Positions 22,453 through 31,017 of a stretch of 64,000 bases of DNA are shown piece by piece. Under the pieces are notes generated by a model that worked only from the letters and a program-made list of their open reading frames with translations, did no database searches and was not told the origin of the DNA. Location of the stretch: NCBI GenBank assembly GCA_963745945.1, contig CAVUZG010000003.1, forward strand, positions 1 to 64,000, given 5' to 3'. Every line of letters starts with the position of its first letter. Within the stretch, counting starts at the first letter, position 1. The DNA is from DATFVA01 sp963745945 (GTDB lineage Bacteria; Bacteroidota; Ignavibacteria; Ignavibacteriales; Ignavibacteriaceae). Position numbers and translations under genes: made by a program.

Positions 22453-22580
22453 TATGTCTCCTGTTTATTTCCCTAAAAAGGGAACTTCTACTCTCGTCTT
22501 CTTTACCTTTCATCCCAACTTTGGGGACACAGGAGGTAAATCAGAAAGTATGTGTGTTTAATAAATAAGTAATTAAAAAA
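22453..22580 (-). promoter_or_regulatory. rpsB leader with SD-sequestering potential
   Basis: Gap between rpsI and rpsB. On the minus strand ACAGGAG at the ribosome-binding site (22464-22458) is the exact complement of CTCCTGT farther upstream (22535-22529). Between them a hairpin TTCCCT-TTTT-AGGGAA (22484-22469) and a smaller CCCAA/TTGGG pair are visible. S2 autoregulates its own leader in several bacteria, so a translational operator is plausible here. This is not shown. Confidence 0.35.
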
Positions 22581-22967
22581 TTATCTCTTAGAGAATTGGA
22601 ATCTCTTTCTTGCTTTAGGCTGACCATACTTTTTACGTTCAACCATCCTGGGGTCCCTGGTTAAAAATCCTTCCTTCTTCAGTGCAGGCCTGAAGTCCGG
22701 ATTAATTTCAATCAAAGCTCTTGCTATTCCCAATCTAATTGCCTGAGCCTGCCCGGTTGTGCCACCGCCATTTACATTAACCAGCACATCATAACTTCCC
22801 GACGTTTCTGTTACTTTAAAAGGATTCAGAATATCTTCTCTACTTAACAATTGAGGGAAAGCGTGTTCAAATTCTTTTCCGTTAACTGTAATCTTTCCGT
22901 TTCCGTTTCTCAGAATAACTCTGGCAACCGATGTTTTTCTTCTACCTATATAAATAATATCAGCCAT
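22581..22967 (-). CDS. rpsI: 30S ribosomal protein S9
   Basis: 128 aa. The start IYIGRRKTSVARVILRNGNG, the GGGTTGQAQAIRLGIARAL block and the basic tail ending KARKRFQFSKR are diagnostic; the last residues reach the P-site tRNA. It starts at the base where rplM ends (one-base overlap), the universal L13-S9 pair. Confidence 0.98.
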   Translation of the reverse strand: MADIIYIGRRKTSVARVILRNGNGKITVNGKEFEHAFPQLLSREDILNPFKVTETSGSYDVLVNVNGGGTTGQAQAIRLGIARALIEINPDFRPALKKEGFLTRDPRMVERKKYGQPKARKRFQFSKR

Positions 22968-23416
22968 TATTTCTCCGTTAAACTAATTGTTTCTGGTTTC
23001 TGAGCTTCATGCGGATGAGATTCTCCGGTATAAACTTTTAATTTTTTTATAAGCTTTTTGCCAAGCCTGTTTTTAGGCAGCATACCTTTTACAGCATTCT
23101 CAATTACAAATTCAGGTTTTTTTGCCATTTGGTTTTCAAACGATATGGTTTTTAATCCTCCCGGATATCCGGAATGATGAGAATAGGTTTTTAACAACCC
23201 TCTTTTTCCGGTTACTTTAATCTTATCAGCATTTATAACAACAACAAAATCACCAGTATCAGCATTGGGAGTAAAGATTGCTTTATTCTTTCCACGTATA
23301 ATCCTTGCGATCTTTGTCGCAAGCCTTCCCAAAACCTGATCAGTAGCATCAACCAAATACCATTTTCTATCAGCCTCAATTGTACTTATAAAAGGCGTCA
23401 TTTTTTCCTGTTTCAC
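22967..23416 (-). CDS. rplM: 50S ribosomal protein L13
   Basis: 149 aa from a GTG start at 23416, chosen because a strong CGGAGGT Shine-Dalgarno lies 7 nt upstream. The next ATG, five codons in, has no such site. Recognised by RKWYLVDATDQVLGRLAT, the HSGYPGG loop and AVKGMLPKNRLG. L13 is an early 23S-binding assembly protein. A consensus-like promoter is at 23462-23490. rpsI follows directly. Confidence 0.97.
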   Translation of the reverse strand: MKQEKMTPFISTIEADRKWYLVDATDQVLGRLATKIARIIRGKNKAIFTPNADTGDFVVVINADKIKVTGKRGLLKTYSHHSGYPGGLKTISFENQMAKKPEFVIENAVKGMLPKNRLGKKLIKKLKVYTGESHPHEAQKPETISLTEK

Positions 23417-23461
23417 GTTTTTTACCTCCGAAACCTGAAATCATTTCAAATAAAGAGAGGA

Positions 23462-23490
23462 AAGTTAATCTTAATGTTGAAAAAAGTCAA
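23462..23490 (-). promoter_or_regulatory. Promoter of rplM-rpsI
   Basis: Minus strand TTGACT (23490-23485), 17-nt spacer, TAACTT (23467-23462), extended as TAACTTTC. It predicts a leader of about 40 nt before the GTG start. The architecture matches the rRNA P2 promoter. Confidence 0.6.
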
Positions 23491-23547
23491 GATTTATCGG
23501 AAGGGTAATATGCTAATCACTTATTACGTGCCCTTTTTATAATAATG

Positions 23548-23574
23548 ATACCCCCTGGTTGAACCAGAGGGTAT
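23548..23574 (-). terminator. Hairpin terminator after the DUF4412 gene
   Basis: An almost perfect inverted repeat ATACCC-CTGGTT/AACCAG-GGGTAT with one mismatch lies 21 bp after the stop of the DUF4412 gene. The minus-strand side continues CATTATTATAAAAAGG, so the T-tract is weak. Confidence 0.6.
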
Positions 23575-23594
23575 TAAAATTAATAAATTAAATT

Positions 23595-24242
23595 TTATTT
23601 TTGCATCATTGGCATATCCATTTTTTTAAAGCCTGCCGGCGCTTCAAACATTGATTCATCAAGCGATTTTTTATCAATATTGGTTACTTCATAAACCTTT
23701 TTTCCATTTTCATAAACCTCCAGAGGAAAATAACCTGAGGTAGCTAAATCCTTCTGCCACTGTGGTTTATTTTTCTGCATAGGATTATCAAACATTTTAA
23801 ATCCGCCGATATCTTTTGTCATCCAGGCTTCTCCCTGATCATCTTTACTTTTGTAAGTCCATTTTTCTGCGGTGTAACCAAGTATTTGTTTAGTCTCCCC
23901 GGTTTTTTCAAAACTTACATCCTTATCCATCGAACTATTGTCACCTGAATTTGAACTATAATCCGGTATCTGCATACTCATGTACATTTTCTGCTGAGGC
24001 ATAACTACCAAGAATTGTTTATTTGAAGGATCCATTATAACGTGACCTTCGTGTCCTTCTTCATTTGCATCAAACCTAATCTTACTTCCCTTCACATAAT
24101 ATTCCATTGTGTGCGCCTGACCTCCATCAAAAACATTAATTGTAACTTTACCTTCAAATTCATCCTGTGCCTGAACTAAATTTGAATAGACGGCAATGAA
24201 TGAAAAAAGAATGAATATATAACTCAAGTTTCTGAGCTTCAT
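23595..24242 (-). CDS. DUF4412 domain periplasmic protein
   Basis: 215 aa. A signal peptide (ending ...SNLVQAQ) is followed by a DUF4412-like beta-sheet domain: the FEGKVTINV start, YYVKGSKIRFD, VIMDPSNKQFLVVMPQQKMYM, then LGYTAEKWTYKS. The family resembles LolA/LppX-like lipoprotein-carrier folds but its substrate is unknown. The C-terminus is Met/Pro-rich (PAGFKKMDMPMMQK), which might bind metal. It is followed by a hairpin terminator and preceded by the TonB-like gene 24 bp away. Confidence 0.7.
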   Translation of the reverse strand: MKLRNLSYIFILFSFIAVYSNLVQAQDEFEGKVTINVFDGGQAHTMEYYVKGSKIRFDANEEGHEGHVIMDPSNKQFLVVMPQQKMYMSMQIPDYSSNSGDNSSMDKDVSFEKTGETKQILGYTAEKWTYKSKDDQGEAWMTKDIGGFKMFDNPMQKNKPQWQKDLATSGYFPLEVYENGKKVYEVTNIDKKSLDESMFEAPAGFKKMDMPMMQK

Positions 24243-24266
24243 AGAACCTCCGTTAATTATGTTTTG

Positions 24267-25016
24267 TTAAAAAAACTTGTTGCCATATTTAAATGATTTA
24301 ACCATACCGAAAAAGACAGGCTGAAAACTTTTAAACGCTTCTTTACCTTTCATTATTAGTTTTAAGCTATAATCTTCGTCGGTGTTGGTTCTAATATAAA
24401 TAATTTGATTGATTTGTCCTTCAAGTTCTTCAGGTTCATTATAATAAGCGATATAATTTCTTGTTTTGTAGTTATGCTTAAATCTTTTAGGATTAAACAA
24501 ATCCTTATCTTTTACTTCAATATGAACATAAGGGGGAGGATTATATTTTGTTGAATTAGACCAGAATGTAACTCCATCCAGTTTATTTTTCACATTCTGA
24601 TCAAGATACGTCCATCCGGCAGGATATTTCAGTGAAACATCAAGCGTATTTTCTTTATAAACCTGGATTAAATTTGTAGTGTCAGTCTGGCTGTCGGATA
24701 AATCATAAAAAACTGCTTCACTTTTATTTTCTTCAGTTTCATTCTCAGTTTTGTTTTCTTCCACTTTAGGTTGTTCTTCACTTTTATTTACATTCTTAGC
24801 TTCACTTTTCAATTTCTTTTCAGGTTTTATTTCTTGCATATCGGATGACGTTTCCATCGTTCTGATTTGAACATATGGCGATACCACTTTTGTTTCTTTA
24901 ATTGATACGCTCATTATGAGCGCCGCAACTGTAATTATCAGAGCATGCAGAAACAAAGACATAGAAAAGCCGAATAACGGGTATTCCTGTTTATCAGTTT
25001 TCAAATTCAGAGTCAT
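24267..25016 (-). CDS. TonB-like anchored protein with C-terminal PsbP-like domain
   Basis: 249 aa. The N-terminus resembles an energy transducer: a short cytoplasmic part, one membrane helix (about 17-40, FGFSMSLFLHALIITVAALIM) and a long Glu/Lys-rich linker (about 60-105). Instead of a TonB C-terminal domain, the last 140 residues read like the PsbP/DUF1795 type, starting at LDVSLKYPAGWTYLDQ. This suggests a periplasmic sensor or adaptor. It overlaps nothing and runs divergent to the epimerase gene. The family assignment is inference; no catalytic residues are evident. Confidence 0.5.
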   Translation of the reverse strand: MTLNLKTDKQEYPLFGFSMSLFLHALIITVAALIMSVSIKETKVVSPYVQIRTMETSSDMQEIKPEKKLKSEAKNVNKSEEQPKVEENKTENETEENKSEAVFYDLSDSQTDTTNLIQVYKENTLDVSLKYPAGWTYLDQNVKNKLDGVTFWSNSTKYNPPPYVHIEVKDKDLFNPKRFKHNYKTRNYIAYYNEPEELEGQINQIIYIRTNTDEDYSLKLIMKGKEAFKSFQPVFFGMVKSFKYGNKFF

Positions 25017-25143
25017 ATGGAAACATAGTTTATTGTTAATTTTTTATCAAGAAAATGATTGGTCCGGTGATCACTTTAAGTCTTTGAAGCATATTTCAAT
25101 TTTGTTAGTTTTAACAGTTATTTTAAAATCATTCGGATAAAAA

Positions 25144-26181
25144 ATGAAATTTCTTGTAACCGGCGGTGCCGGATTTTTAGGTATAAATCTTGTTCGCAGC
25201 TTACACTCACAAAAGGAAGATATTGTTTCTCTTGATATAGTAAACTTCGATTACCCTGATATGAATGACAAGATACAGAAGATAACAGGAGATATCAGAA
25301 ATAAAAGTGACGTTCAAAAAGCAATGGAAGGTGTTGACGTAGTTGTTCATACCGCGGCTGCGCTACCGCTGTATAAACCTGAAGATATTTTCTCGACAGA
25401 TATTGAAGGAACAAAGATTCTCCTGGAGGAAGCAGAAAAACATAAAGTTAAAAGATTTATTCACATTTCTTCTACTGCTGTTTACGGCATTCCTGATCAT
25501 CATCCATTAAAGGAGGATGATAAACTCGATGGGGTCGGGCCCTACGGAAAAGCTAAGATTCAAGCCGAAGAAGAATGTCTTAAGTATCGGAATAGAGGGA
25601 TGTGTGTCTCTATAATAAGACCAAAATCGTTTGTCGGGCCGGAAAGACTTGGAGTATTCGATCTTTTATATGACTGGGCAAAAGACGGTAAAGGGTTCCC
25701 GATGATCGGGAGCGGAAATAATCGATATCAGTTATTAGATGTTGAGGATCTTTGCGATGCGATTTATTTATGTGCAACTTTACCTGAAGAGAAAGCTAAT
25801 GATACCTTCAATATTGGGGCAAAAGAATATACAACAATGAAGGAAGATTATCAGGCAGTACTTGATGAAGCAGGATTTAATAAAAAAATTGTGGGATTGC
25901 CTGAGAAACCCATCATCTGGACGTTGCGAATACTTGAGTCGATGAACCTTTCCCCCTTATACAAATGGGTGTATGAAACCGCTTCAAAAGATTCTTTTGT
26001 GTCTATAGAAAAAGCCGAGAATAAGCTTGGCTACAAACCCAGGTATTCTAATAAAGATGCATTGGTGAGAAATTATACCTGGTACCTTTCTCATTTTGAT
26101 GAATTTAAAAATCAGAGCGGGGTTTCACACAGGGTTCCCTGGAAACAGGGAATTTTGCGAATTGCAAAGGTTTTTTTTTAA
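25144..26181 (+). CDS. NAD-dependent epimerase/dehydratase
   Basis: 345 aa extended SDR. NAD-binding TGGAGFLG (residues 6-13), acidic SLDIVNFD after the second strand, SSTAVYG, and the catalytic YGKAK pair in GPYGKAKIQAEE. A C-terminal extension of about 90 residues (ESMNLSPLYKWVYETASKDSF...) resembles sterol/3-beta-HSD-like or sugar epimerases of this phylum. The substrate (sugar nucleotide or lipid) cannot be read from the sequence. It is a single gene on the plus strand, followed by a 226-bp gap with inverted repeats. Confidence 0.75.
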   Translation: MKFLVTGGAGFLGINLVRSLHSQKEDIVSLDIVNFDYPDMNDKIQKITGDIRNKSDVQKAMEGVDVVVHTAAALPLYKPEDIFSTDIEGTKILLEEAEKHKVKRFIHISSTAVYGIPDHHPLKEDDKLDGVGPYGKAKIQAEEECLKYRNRGMCVSIIRPKSFVGPERLGVFDLLYDWAKDGKGFPMIGSGNNRYQLLDVEDLCDAIYLCATLPEEKANDTFNIGAKEYTTMKEDYQAVLDEAGFNKKIVGLPEKPIIWTLRILESMNLSPLYKWVYETASKDSFVSIEKAENKLGYKPRYSNKDALVRNYTWYLSHFDEFKNQSGVSHRVPWKQGILRIAKVFF

Positions 26182-26232
26182 TTCCGTTTCGAGCACTTAG
26201 TCTGACCAGGAATTTCTTACAATAGAATATTG

Positions 26233-26267
26233 AACGTGTCGATATTTCGTTAAAATTTCGACACGTT
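26233..26267. repeat. 10-bp inverted repeat AACGTGTCGA / TCGACACGTT
   Basis: Perfect arms (26233-26242 and 26258-26267) enclose a 15-bp AT-rich spacer. It follows the epimerase gene by 51 bp. No T-tract follows, so it is not a textbook terminator. Confidence 0.6.
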
Positions 26268-26275
26268 GTGAAAAC

Positions 26276-26294
26276 GTGTCGATCTCATCGACAC
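26276..26294. repeat. Second inverted repeat GTGTCGAT-CTC-ATCGACAC
   Basis: Perfect 8-bp arms with a 3-nt spacer, using the same GTGTCGA core as the neighbouring repeat. The core thus occurs four times in alternating orientation within 62 bp. It lies about 115 bp before the deoxyhypusine-synthase-like gene. It could be a protein-binding operator array or paired RNA hairpins. Confidence 0.6.
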
Positions 26295-26407
26295 ATATCT
26301 GCACTATGTTTATTCCAGAAGAATTTAGCTAAATGTTGAAGTATTTTTTCATCTGATTATTATTATTTTATTTTGTTCATAAAAATATTTTATACAAGGA
26401 GACAATA

Positions 26408-27457
26408 ATGGCAGGCAAAAAAGATTTTCTGAAAGATGTAATACAACATATTGATATTAAAAAACATAATGTTATTTCTCTGGTAGATTCATTTGAACAT
26501 ATGGCTTTTTCCTCAAGAGATTTAAATCGTGCTGCAAGAATTTTTGATACAATGCTGAAAGATAAAGATTGTACAATAATCCTCACACTTGCAGGAAGTA
26601 TCTTCAGCGCCGGACTTAAAAAAGTTGTTTATGACCTTGTAAATAATAATATGGTTGATGCTATTGTTTCAACAGGTGCAATTATGGTCGATCAGGATTT
26701 CTTTGAAGCTCTCGGGTTCAAACATTACATTGGAACTCCTTTTAGTGATGACAACCAGTTAAGAGATTTACATATCGATCGTATTTATGATACATATATT
26801 GACGAAGATGAACTTCGTGTATGCGATGAAACCTGTGCAAAAATTCTGGATAGCCTTGAGCCAAAACCATACTCATCACGTGAACTTTTATGGGAGTTCG
26901 GAAAGTATCTGGAAAATAATGGCGGACCCAAAGTTGATGATTCTGTAATCTGGGCTTGCTATCAGAAAAATGTTCCGATTTTTGTTCCCGCTTTTTCTGA
27001 TTGTTCAGCGGGATTCGGATTCATAATTCATCAGACAGGAAATCCGGATAAACATGTTTCAATAGATTCTGCAAAAGATTTTCTTGAGCTTACAAAAATT
27101 AAACTTGCCTCCAAAGAAACGGGAATATTTATGGTTGGCGGCGGCGTTCCTAAAAACTTTACACAGGATATTGTGGTTGCCGCAGATATTCTCCAGGAAG
27201 ATGCACCAATGCATAAGTATGCAATTCAAATTACTGTTGCAGATGTAAGAGACGGTGCACTTTCAAGCTCAACATTAAAAGAAGCAAGCAGCTGGGGAAA
27301 GGTTTCAACTTCATCCGAACAAATGGTTTATTCGGAAGCTACAATTGCAATCCCGCTGATTGCAGGTTATGCTTACAATAAAGGAAGCTGGAAAGAAAGA
27401 AAACCGAGAGAATTCGCGAAAATATACAGTGAAGAGAAAGCTACCGCCGGAAATTAA
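26408..27457 (+). CDS. Deoxyhypusine synthase family protein
   Basis: 349 aa. Deoxyhypusine synthases transfer the aminobutyl group of spermidine to a lysine. Bacterial relatives lack an eIF5A substrate and are thought to make or interconvert polyamines such as homospermidine. Family blocks seen: LTLAGSIFSAGLKKVVYDLV, VSTGAI, FGKYLENNGG, VPIFVPAFSDCSAGFGF, MVGGGVPKNF and ASSWGKVS. The last carries the Lys (K298) equivalent to the catalytic lysine of eukaryotic enzymes. An AGGAG-like site lies 8 nt before the ATG. It stands alone on the plus strand and is followed by a GNRA-loop hairpin. Confidence 0.9.
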   Translation: MAGKKDFLKDVIQHIDIKKHNVISLVDSFEHMAFSSRDLNRAARIFDTMLKDKDCTIILTLAGSIFSAGLKKVVYDLVNNNMVDAIVSTGAIMVDQDFFEALGFKHYIGTPFSDDNQLRDLHIDRIYDTYIDEDELRVCDETCAKILDSLEPKPYSSRELLWEFGKYLENNGGPKVDDSVIWACYQKNVPIFVPAFSDCSAGFGFIIHQTGNPDKHVSIDSAKDFLELTKIKLASKETGIFMVGGGVPKNFTQDIVVAADILQEDAPMHKYAIQITVADVRDGALSSSTLKEASSWGKVSTSSEQMVYSEATIAIPLIAGYAYNKGSWKERKPREFAKIYSEEKATAGN

Positions 27458-27465
27458 TATTTAAC

Positions 27466-27485
27466 AGGGGTGAGCAATCACCCTT
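27466..27485 (+). terminator. Hairpin after the deoxyhypusine-synthase-like gene
   Basis: AGGGGTGA and TCACCCTT pair across a GCAA tetraloop, starting 8 bp after the stop codon. The following sequence is only weakly T-rich, so it may be a terminator or an RNA-stabilising 3' hairpin. Confidence 0.5.
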
Positions 27486-27681
27486 GTGCTAAGGAAATTT
27501 TTACTGCCCTTATATCATATTTATCATTTAAATTAAAGTAAATTTTCACTTATTTCTATTATTCCACTGTTTTTGAATTACCTTCCTTTTATAAACAGGG
27601 AACGTTTTTTGATTTATTTTTCAGGCGAATTTATACATTTAATCCAGTATATTGTTGCCCGTTTGTAAATAAAGAAATTAA

Positions 27682-29811
27682 ATGACTGCAAAAGAGCTAT
27701 TAAAAAAATATCGGGATCCAAAATTTTTCTTCAACAGAGATTTAAGCTGGGTCGAATTTAACCGCCGTGTGCTTGAAGAAGCGCTGAACCCGGATCTTCC
27801 GCTGCTTGAAAAAGTAAAATTCATTTCAATCTTCCATACTAACCTAGATGAATTTTATATGATAAGAGTCAGCGGACTTAAAGAGCAGATAGCCGCAAAT
27901 GTTTTAGAACCATCTATCGACGGACTTACTCCAAGAGAACAGCTTCAGAAAATTGAGAAGTGTCTAAAACCTATGCTTAAACAGGTATTTGATCTCTGGT
28001 TAAATAATGTAATACCAGAACTTGGAAAAAATAAAATATGCGTTTGTGAGTATTCTGAACTCACTGAAAATGAGCAAAGTAAGTTAACTGCTTATTTTAA
28101 AAAGGAAATTTACCCGGTACTAACCCCGCTTGCTTTCGATCCCGGGAGACCTTTCCCTTATATTTCAAATCTCAGCCTGAGTCTTGCAATTCTTGTCCGT
28201 AAACCCAACGGTGAAAATCATTTTGCGCGTGTTAAAGTACCAAGCATTTTACCCAGGCTTCTGCGTATCGATACCATTGTTGATCCCGATATAAAAATTC
28301 AGACAAACGGAAATTTTAATGCAAAATTTATCTGGCTCGGTGATCTTATCAGGGCTAATCTTCAACTCTTATTTCCGGGAATGGAAATAATTGAGGCTCA
28401 CAGGTTCAGAATTACTAGAGACACAGATATTGAACTTCAGGAAGATGAAGCTGATGACCTTCTCAGCGTGATTGAAGAAAATATTCGCTTAAGAAGATTT
28501 GGTAAAGTTGTAAGACTTGAAGTAGCTGAACAGATGCCTGAGTTTATGCTTGATACACTGATGGAAAATCTCCAGATAACAAGGGAAGATGTCCACGTGC
28601 TTGAAGGTCCGCTTGGTCTGAGTGACATAATGACACTTTATGATTTGCCGCTTCACCAGTTAAAATTCAAACCATATTATCCTGTTATACCAAAAGCATT
28701 TGATGAGGATGAAGATATTTTTACAACCCTTAAACAAAAAGATATTCTTCTTCATCACCCTTATCATTCTTTTTCTCCGGTAATTGATTTCATCAAAGAA
28801 GCTTCTGTTGATCCGGACGTGCTGGCAATTAAGCAGACTCTGTACCGTGTTGGTCCGGATTCGCCGATTATAAAATATTTAGTTGAAGCTGCCGAAAGAG
28901 GAAAACAGGTTGCGGTTCTTGTTGAATTAAAAGCAAGATTTGATGAAGAAAATAATATCTTCTGGGCAAGGGAACTTGAGAAAGTTGGGGTGCATGTTGT
29001 TTATGGATTAGTTGGTTTAAAAGCTCATGCCAAGATGACCCTGGTAGTCAGGAAAGAAACTGAAGGTGTTAAAAGATACGTTCATCTTTCAACAGGAAAC
29101 TACAATGCTGTTACGGCAAAGGTCTATACTGATCTCGGGTTCTTTACAGATGATGAAGATATTTGTACTGATGTTGCAGATATTTTTAACTACCTGACCG
29201 GTTACAGCAAACAAACTGATTTTAAAAAACTGATAGTTGCCCCGATAAATATGCGTGAAAAATTCCTGGAGTTGATAAACCGGGAAATTGAAAATGTAAA
29301 AGCAGGTGGAGAAGGAAAACTAATATTCAAGTTAAATTCTGTCGTTGATCCCGCACTTATAGGGGCAATGTATGAAGCATCAAATTCCGGAGTGGAAATA
29401 AAACTTATTGTACGCGGAATCTGTTGTCTTATACCCGGGGTAAAAGATTTGAGTGAAAACATTGAAGTGATAAGCATTGTGGGAAGATATCTTGAGCATA
29501 GCAGAATTTTTTATTTTCATAATAACGGTGAAGGCGAAACATATTTGAGCAGCGCTGATTTTATGCAGAGAAATCTTGACCGAAGAGTTGAAATTGCGTT
29601 CCCGGTTGAAGATCAGAAATTAAAAAATGAAATAAACCGTACACTCATAAAAGCTTCTTTAAGGGATAATGTTAAAGCCCGTATCCTTTACCCGGATATG
29701 GAGTATCATCACAAGAACTGTGAAGAAAGAACCAAACAAATCGATTCGCAGGAGTGGCTGATGAATCACACAATTAAAGCTTCGGGCAATTACACTAAAA
29801 CTAAAGTTTAA
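27682..29811 (+). CDS. ppk1: Polyphosphate kinase 1
   Basis: 709 aa. Polymerises the gamma phosphate of ATP into inorganic polyphosphate. The N-terminal domain begins FFNRDLSWVEFNRRVLEEA, and the catalytic PLD-like halves follow. The autophosphorylated histidine lies in YVHLSTGNYN (H468) and the second conserved histidine in YLEHSRIFYF (H606). The length is typical. It stands 82 bp ahead of the mrp gene on the same strand. Confidence 0.97.
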   Translation: MTAKELLKKYRDPKFFFNRDLSWVEFNRRVLEEALNPDLPLLEKVKFISIFHTNLDEFYMIRVSGLKEQIAANVLEPSIDGLTPREQLQKIEKCLKPMLKQVFDLWLNNVIPELGKNKICVCEYSELTENEQSKLTAYFKKEIYPVLTPLAFDPGRPFPYISNLSLSLAILVRKPNGENHFARVKVPSILPRLLRIDTIVDPDIKIQTNGNFNAKFIWLGDLIRANLQLLFPGMEIIEAHRFRITRDTDIELQEDEADDLLSVIEENIRLRRFGKVVRLEVAEQMPEFMLDTLMENLQITREDVHVLEGPLGLSDIMTLYDLPLHQLKFKPYYPVIPKAFDEDEDIFTTLKQKDILLHHPYHSFSPVIDFIKEASVDPDVLAIKQTLYRVGPDSPIIKYLVEAAERGKQVAVLVELKARFDEENNIFWARELEKVGVHVVYGLVGLKAHAKMTLVVRKETEGVKRYVHLSTGNYNAVTAKVYTDLGFFTDDEDICTDVADIFNYLTGYSKQTDFKKLIVAPINMREKFLELINREIENVKAGGEGKLIFKLNSVVDPALIGAMYEASNSGVEIKLIVRGICCLIPGVKDLSENIEVISIVGRYLEHSRIFYFHNNGEGETYLSSADFMQRNLDRRVEIAFPVEDQKLKNEINRTLIKASLRDNVKARILYPDMEYHHKNCEERTKQIDSQEWLMNHTIKASGNYTKTKV

Positions 29812-29896
29812 ATTAACTCGCCTGTACCCACATTCATACTGAGCCATTTTTTTTATAAATTTGTTTTTTACAATTCAGGAATATTAAGGTGTTTTG

Positions 29897-30994
29897 ATGG
29901 CAGATATTACAAAAAGTGAAGTCCTAAGCGTTTTAAAAAATTTAGACGGTAAAGATATCAATACTGATTTTCTGATACTTAATTCGATTAAAGAATTTGA
30001 GAGTAAGGGAAATAAATTACATATAACAATTTCAGTCCCTGCTAATATTTCAACTGAAAATCTCGAAAAAAAATTCGGTGAAGCAATTAAAAAAGAATTT
30101 ACCGATTTAAAAGAGATTGATATTAATTTCGAATCAAAAGTGAATGCACATAAAGATCCTAAAAAAGATGCAATCCTGCCCGGAGTTAAAAACACTATCG
30201 CAATTGCCAGCGGCAAAGGCGGTGTGGGAAAAAGTACAGTTGCTGTTAACCTTGCTGTTGCGCTTGCAAAAGATGGTGCAAAGGTTGGAATTATTGACGC
30301 TGATATTTATGGACCAAGCATTCCTCTTATGCTCGGTATAAATAAAAAGCCCCAGATTTTCCAGAGCAAAGAAACAATGAAGATGATTCCCCTTTTTAAT
30401 TACGGAATAAAAATAATTTCCATCGGATTTCTGATTGATGACAACGCACCGGTAATATGGCGTGGTCCTATGGCAAGCGGTGCTGTTAAACAATTTATGA
30501 CGGATGTGGACTGGGATGAGCTTGATTATCTCGTTTTTGATATGCCTCCCGGAACCGGTGATATTCAATTAACGCTTGTACAGACAATTCCATTAACAGG
30601 CGCTGTAATTGTAACAACACCGCAGGAAGTTTCTCTAATAGACGCGAGAAAAGCATTGAAAATGTTTGGAAGAGTGAACGTTCCAATACTCGGTATTGTG
30701 GAAAATATGAGTTACTTTATTGCTCCGGATACCGGTAAAAAATACGATATATTCGGAAGCGGCGGCGGTTCTGCTCTGGCTAAGGATTCGGAAACTCCTT
30801 TTCTTGGTGGCATTCCTATTGATCCGCGGATAAGAATCGGAGGCGATAAAGGAATTCCCATTGTTTTTGATATGCCCGATTCAGAACACGCAGATGTTAT
30901 GATGAATATTGCCCGGAACCTTGCGGACGAGGTGAAAAAAAGAAATTCACAAGCGGGTTCTAAAGTTGAAATTGTTCTTGATAACGATGATTAA
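29897..30994 (+). CDS. mrp: Mrp/ApbC-family Fe-S carrier ATPase
   Basis: 365 aa from the ATG at 29897, which has AAGGTG 5 nt upstream. An N-terminal DUF59-like domain (about 1-90) is followed by a deviant Walker A IASGKGGVGKST. Walker B-like FDMPPGTGDIQLT and the GIVENMSYF segment follow. In many homologues a CxxC after that segment holds a bridging Fe-S cluster; here the place reads FIAPDTG, without cysteine. The next gene, 23 bp on, is a NifU-like scaffold with CxxC, so the two probably cooperate in Fe-S transfer. Confidence 0.92.
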   Translation: MADITKSEVLSVLKNLDGKDINTDFLILNSIKEFESKGNKLHITISVPANISTENLEKKFGEAIKKEFTDLKEIDINFESKVNAHKDPKKDAILPGVKNTIAIASGKGGVGKSTVAVNLAVALAKDGAKVGIIDADIYGPSIPLMLGINKKPQIFQSKETMKMIPLFNYGIKIISIGFLIDDNAPVIWRGPMASGAVKQFMTDVDWDELDYLVFDMPPGTGDIQLTLVQTIPLTGAVIVTTPQEVSLIDARKALKMFGRVNVPILGIVENMSYFIAPDTGKKYDIFGSGGGSALAKDSETPFLGGIPIDPRIRIGGDKGIPIVFDMPDSEHADVMMNIARNLADEVKKRNSQAGSKVEIVLDNDD

Positions 30995-31017
30995 TTCTTT
31001 TCATCAGGATGTTCTCT

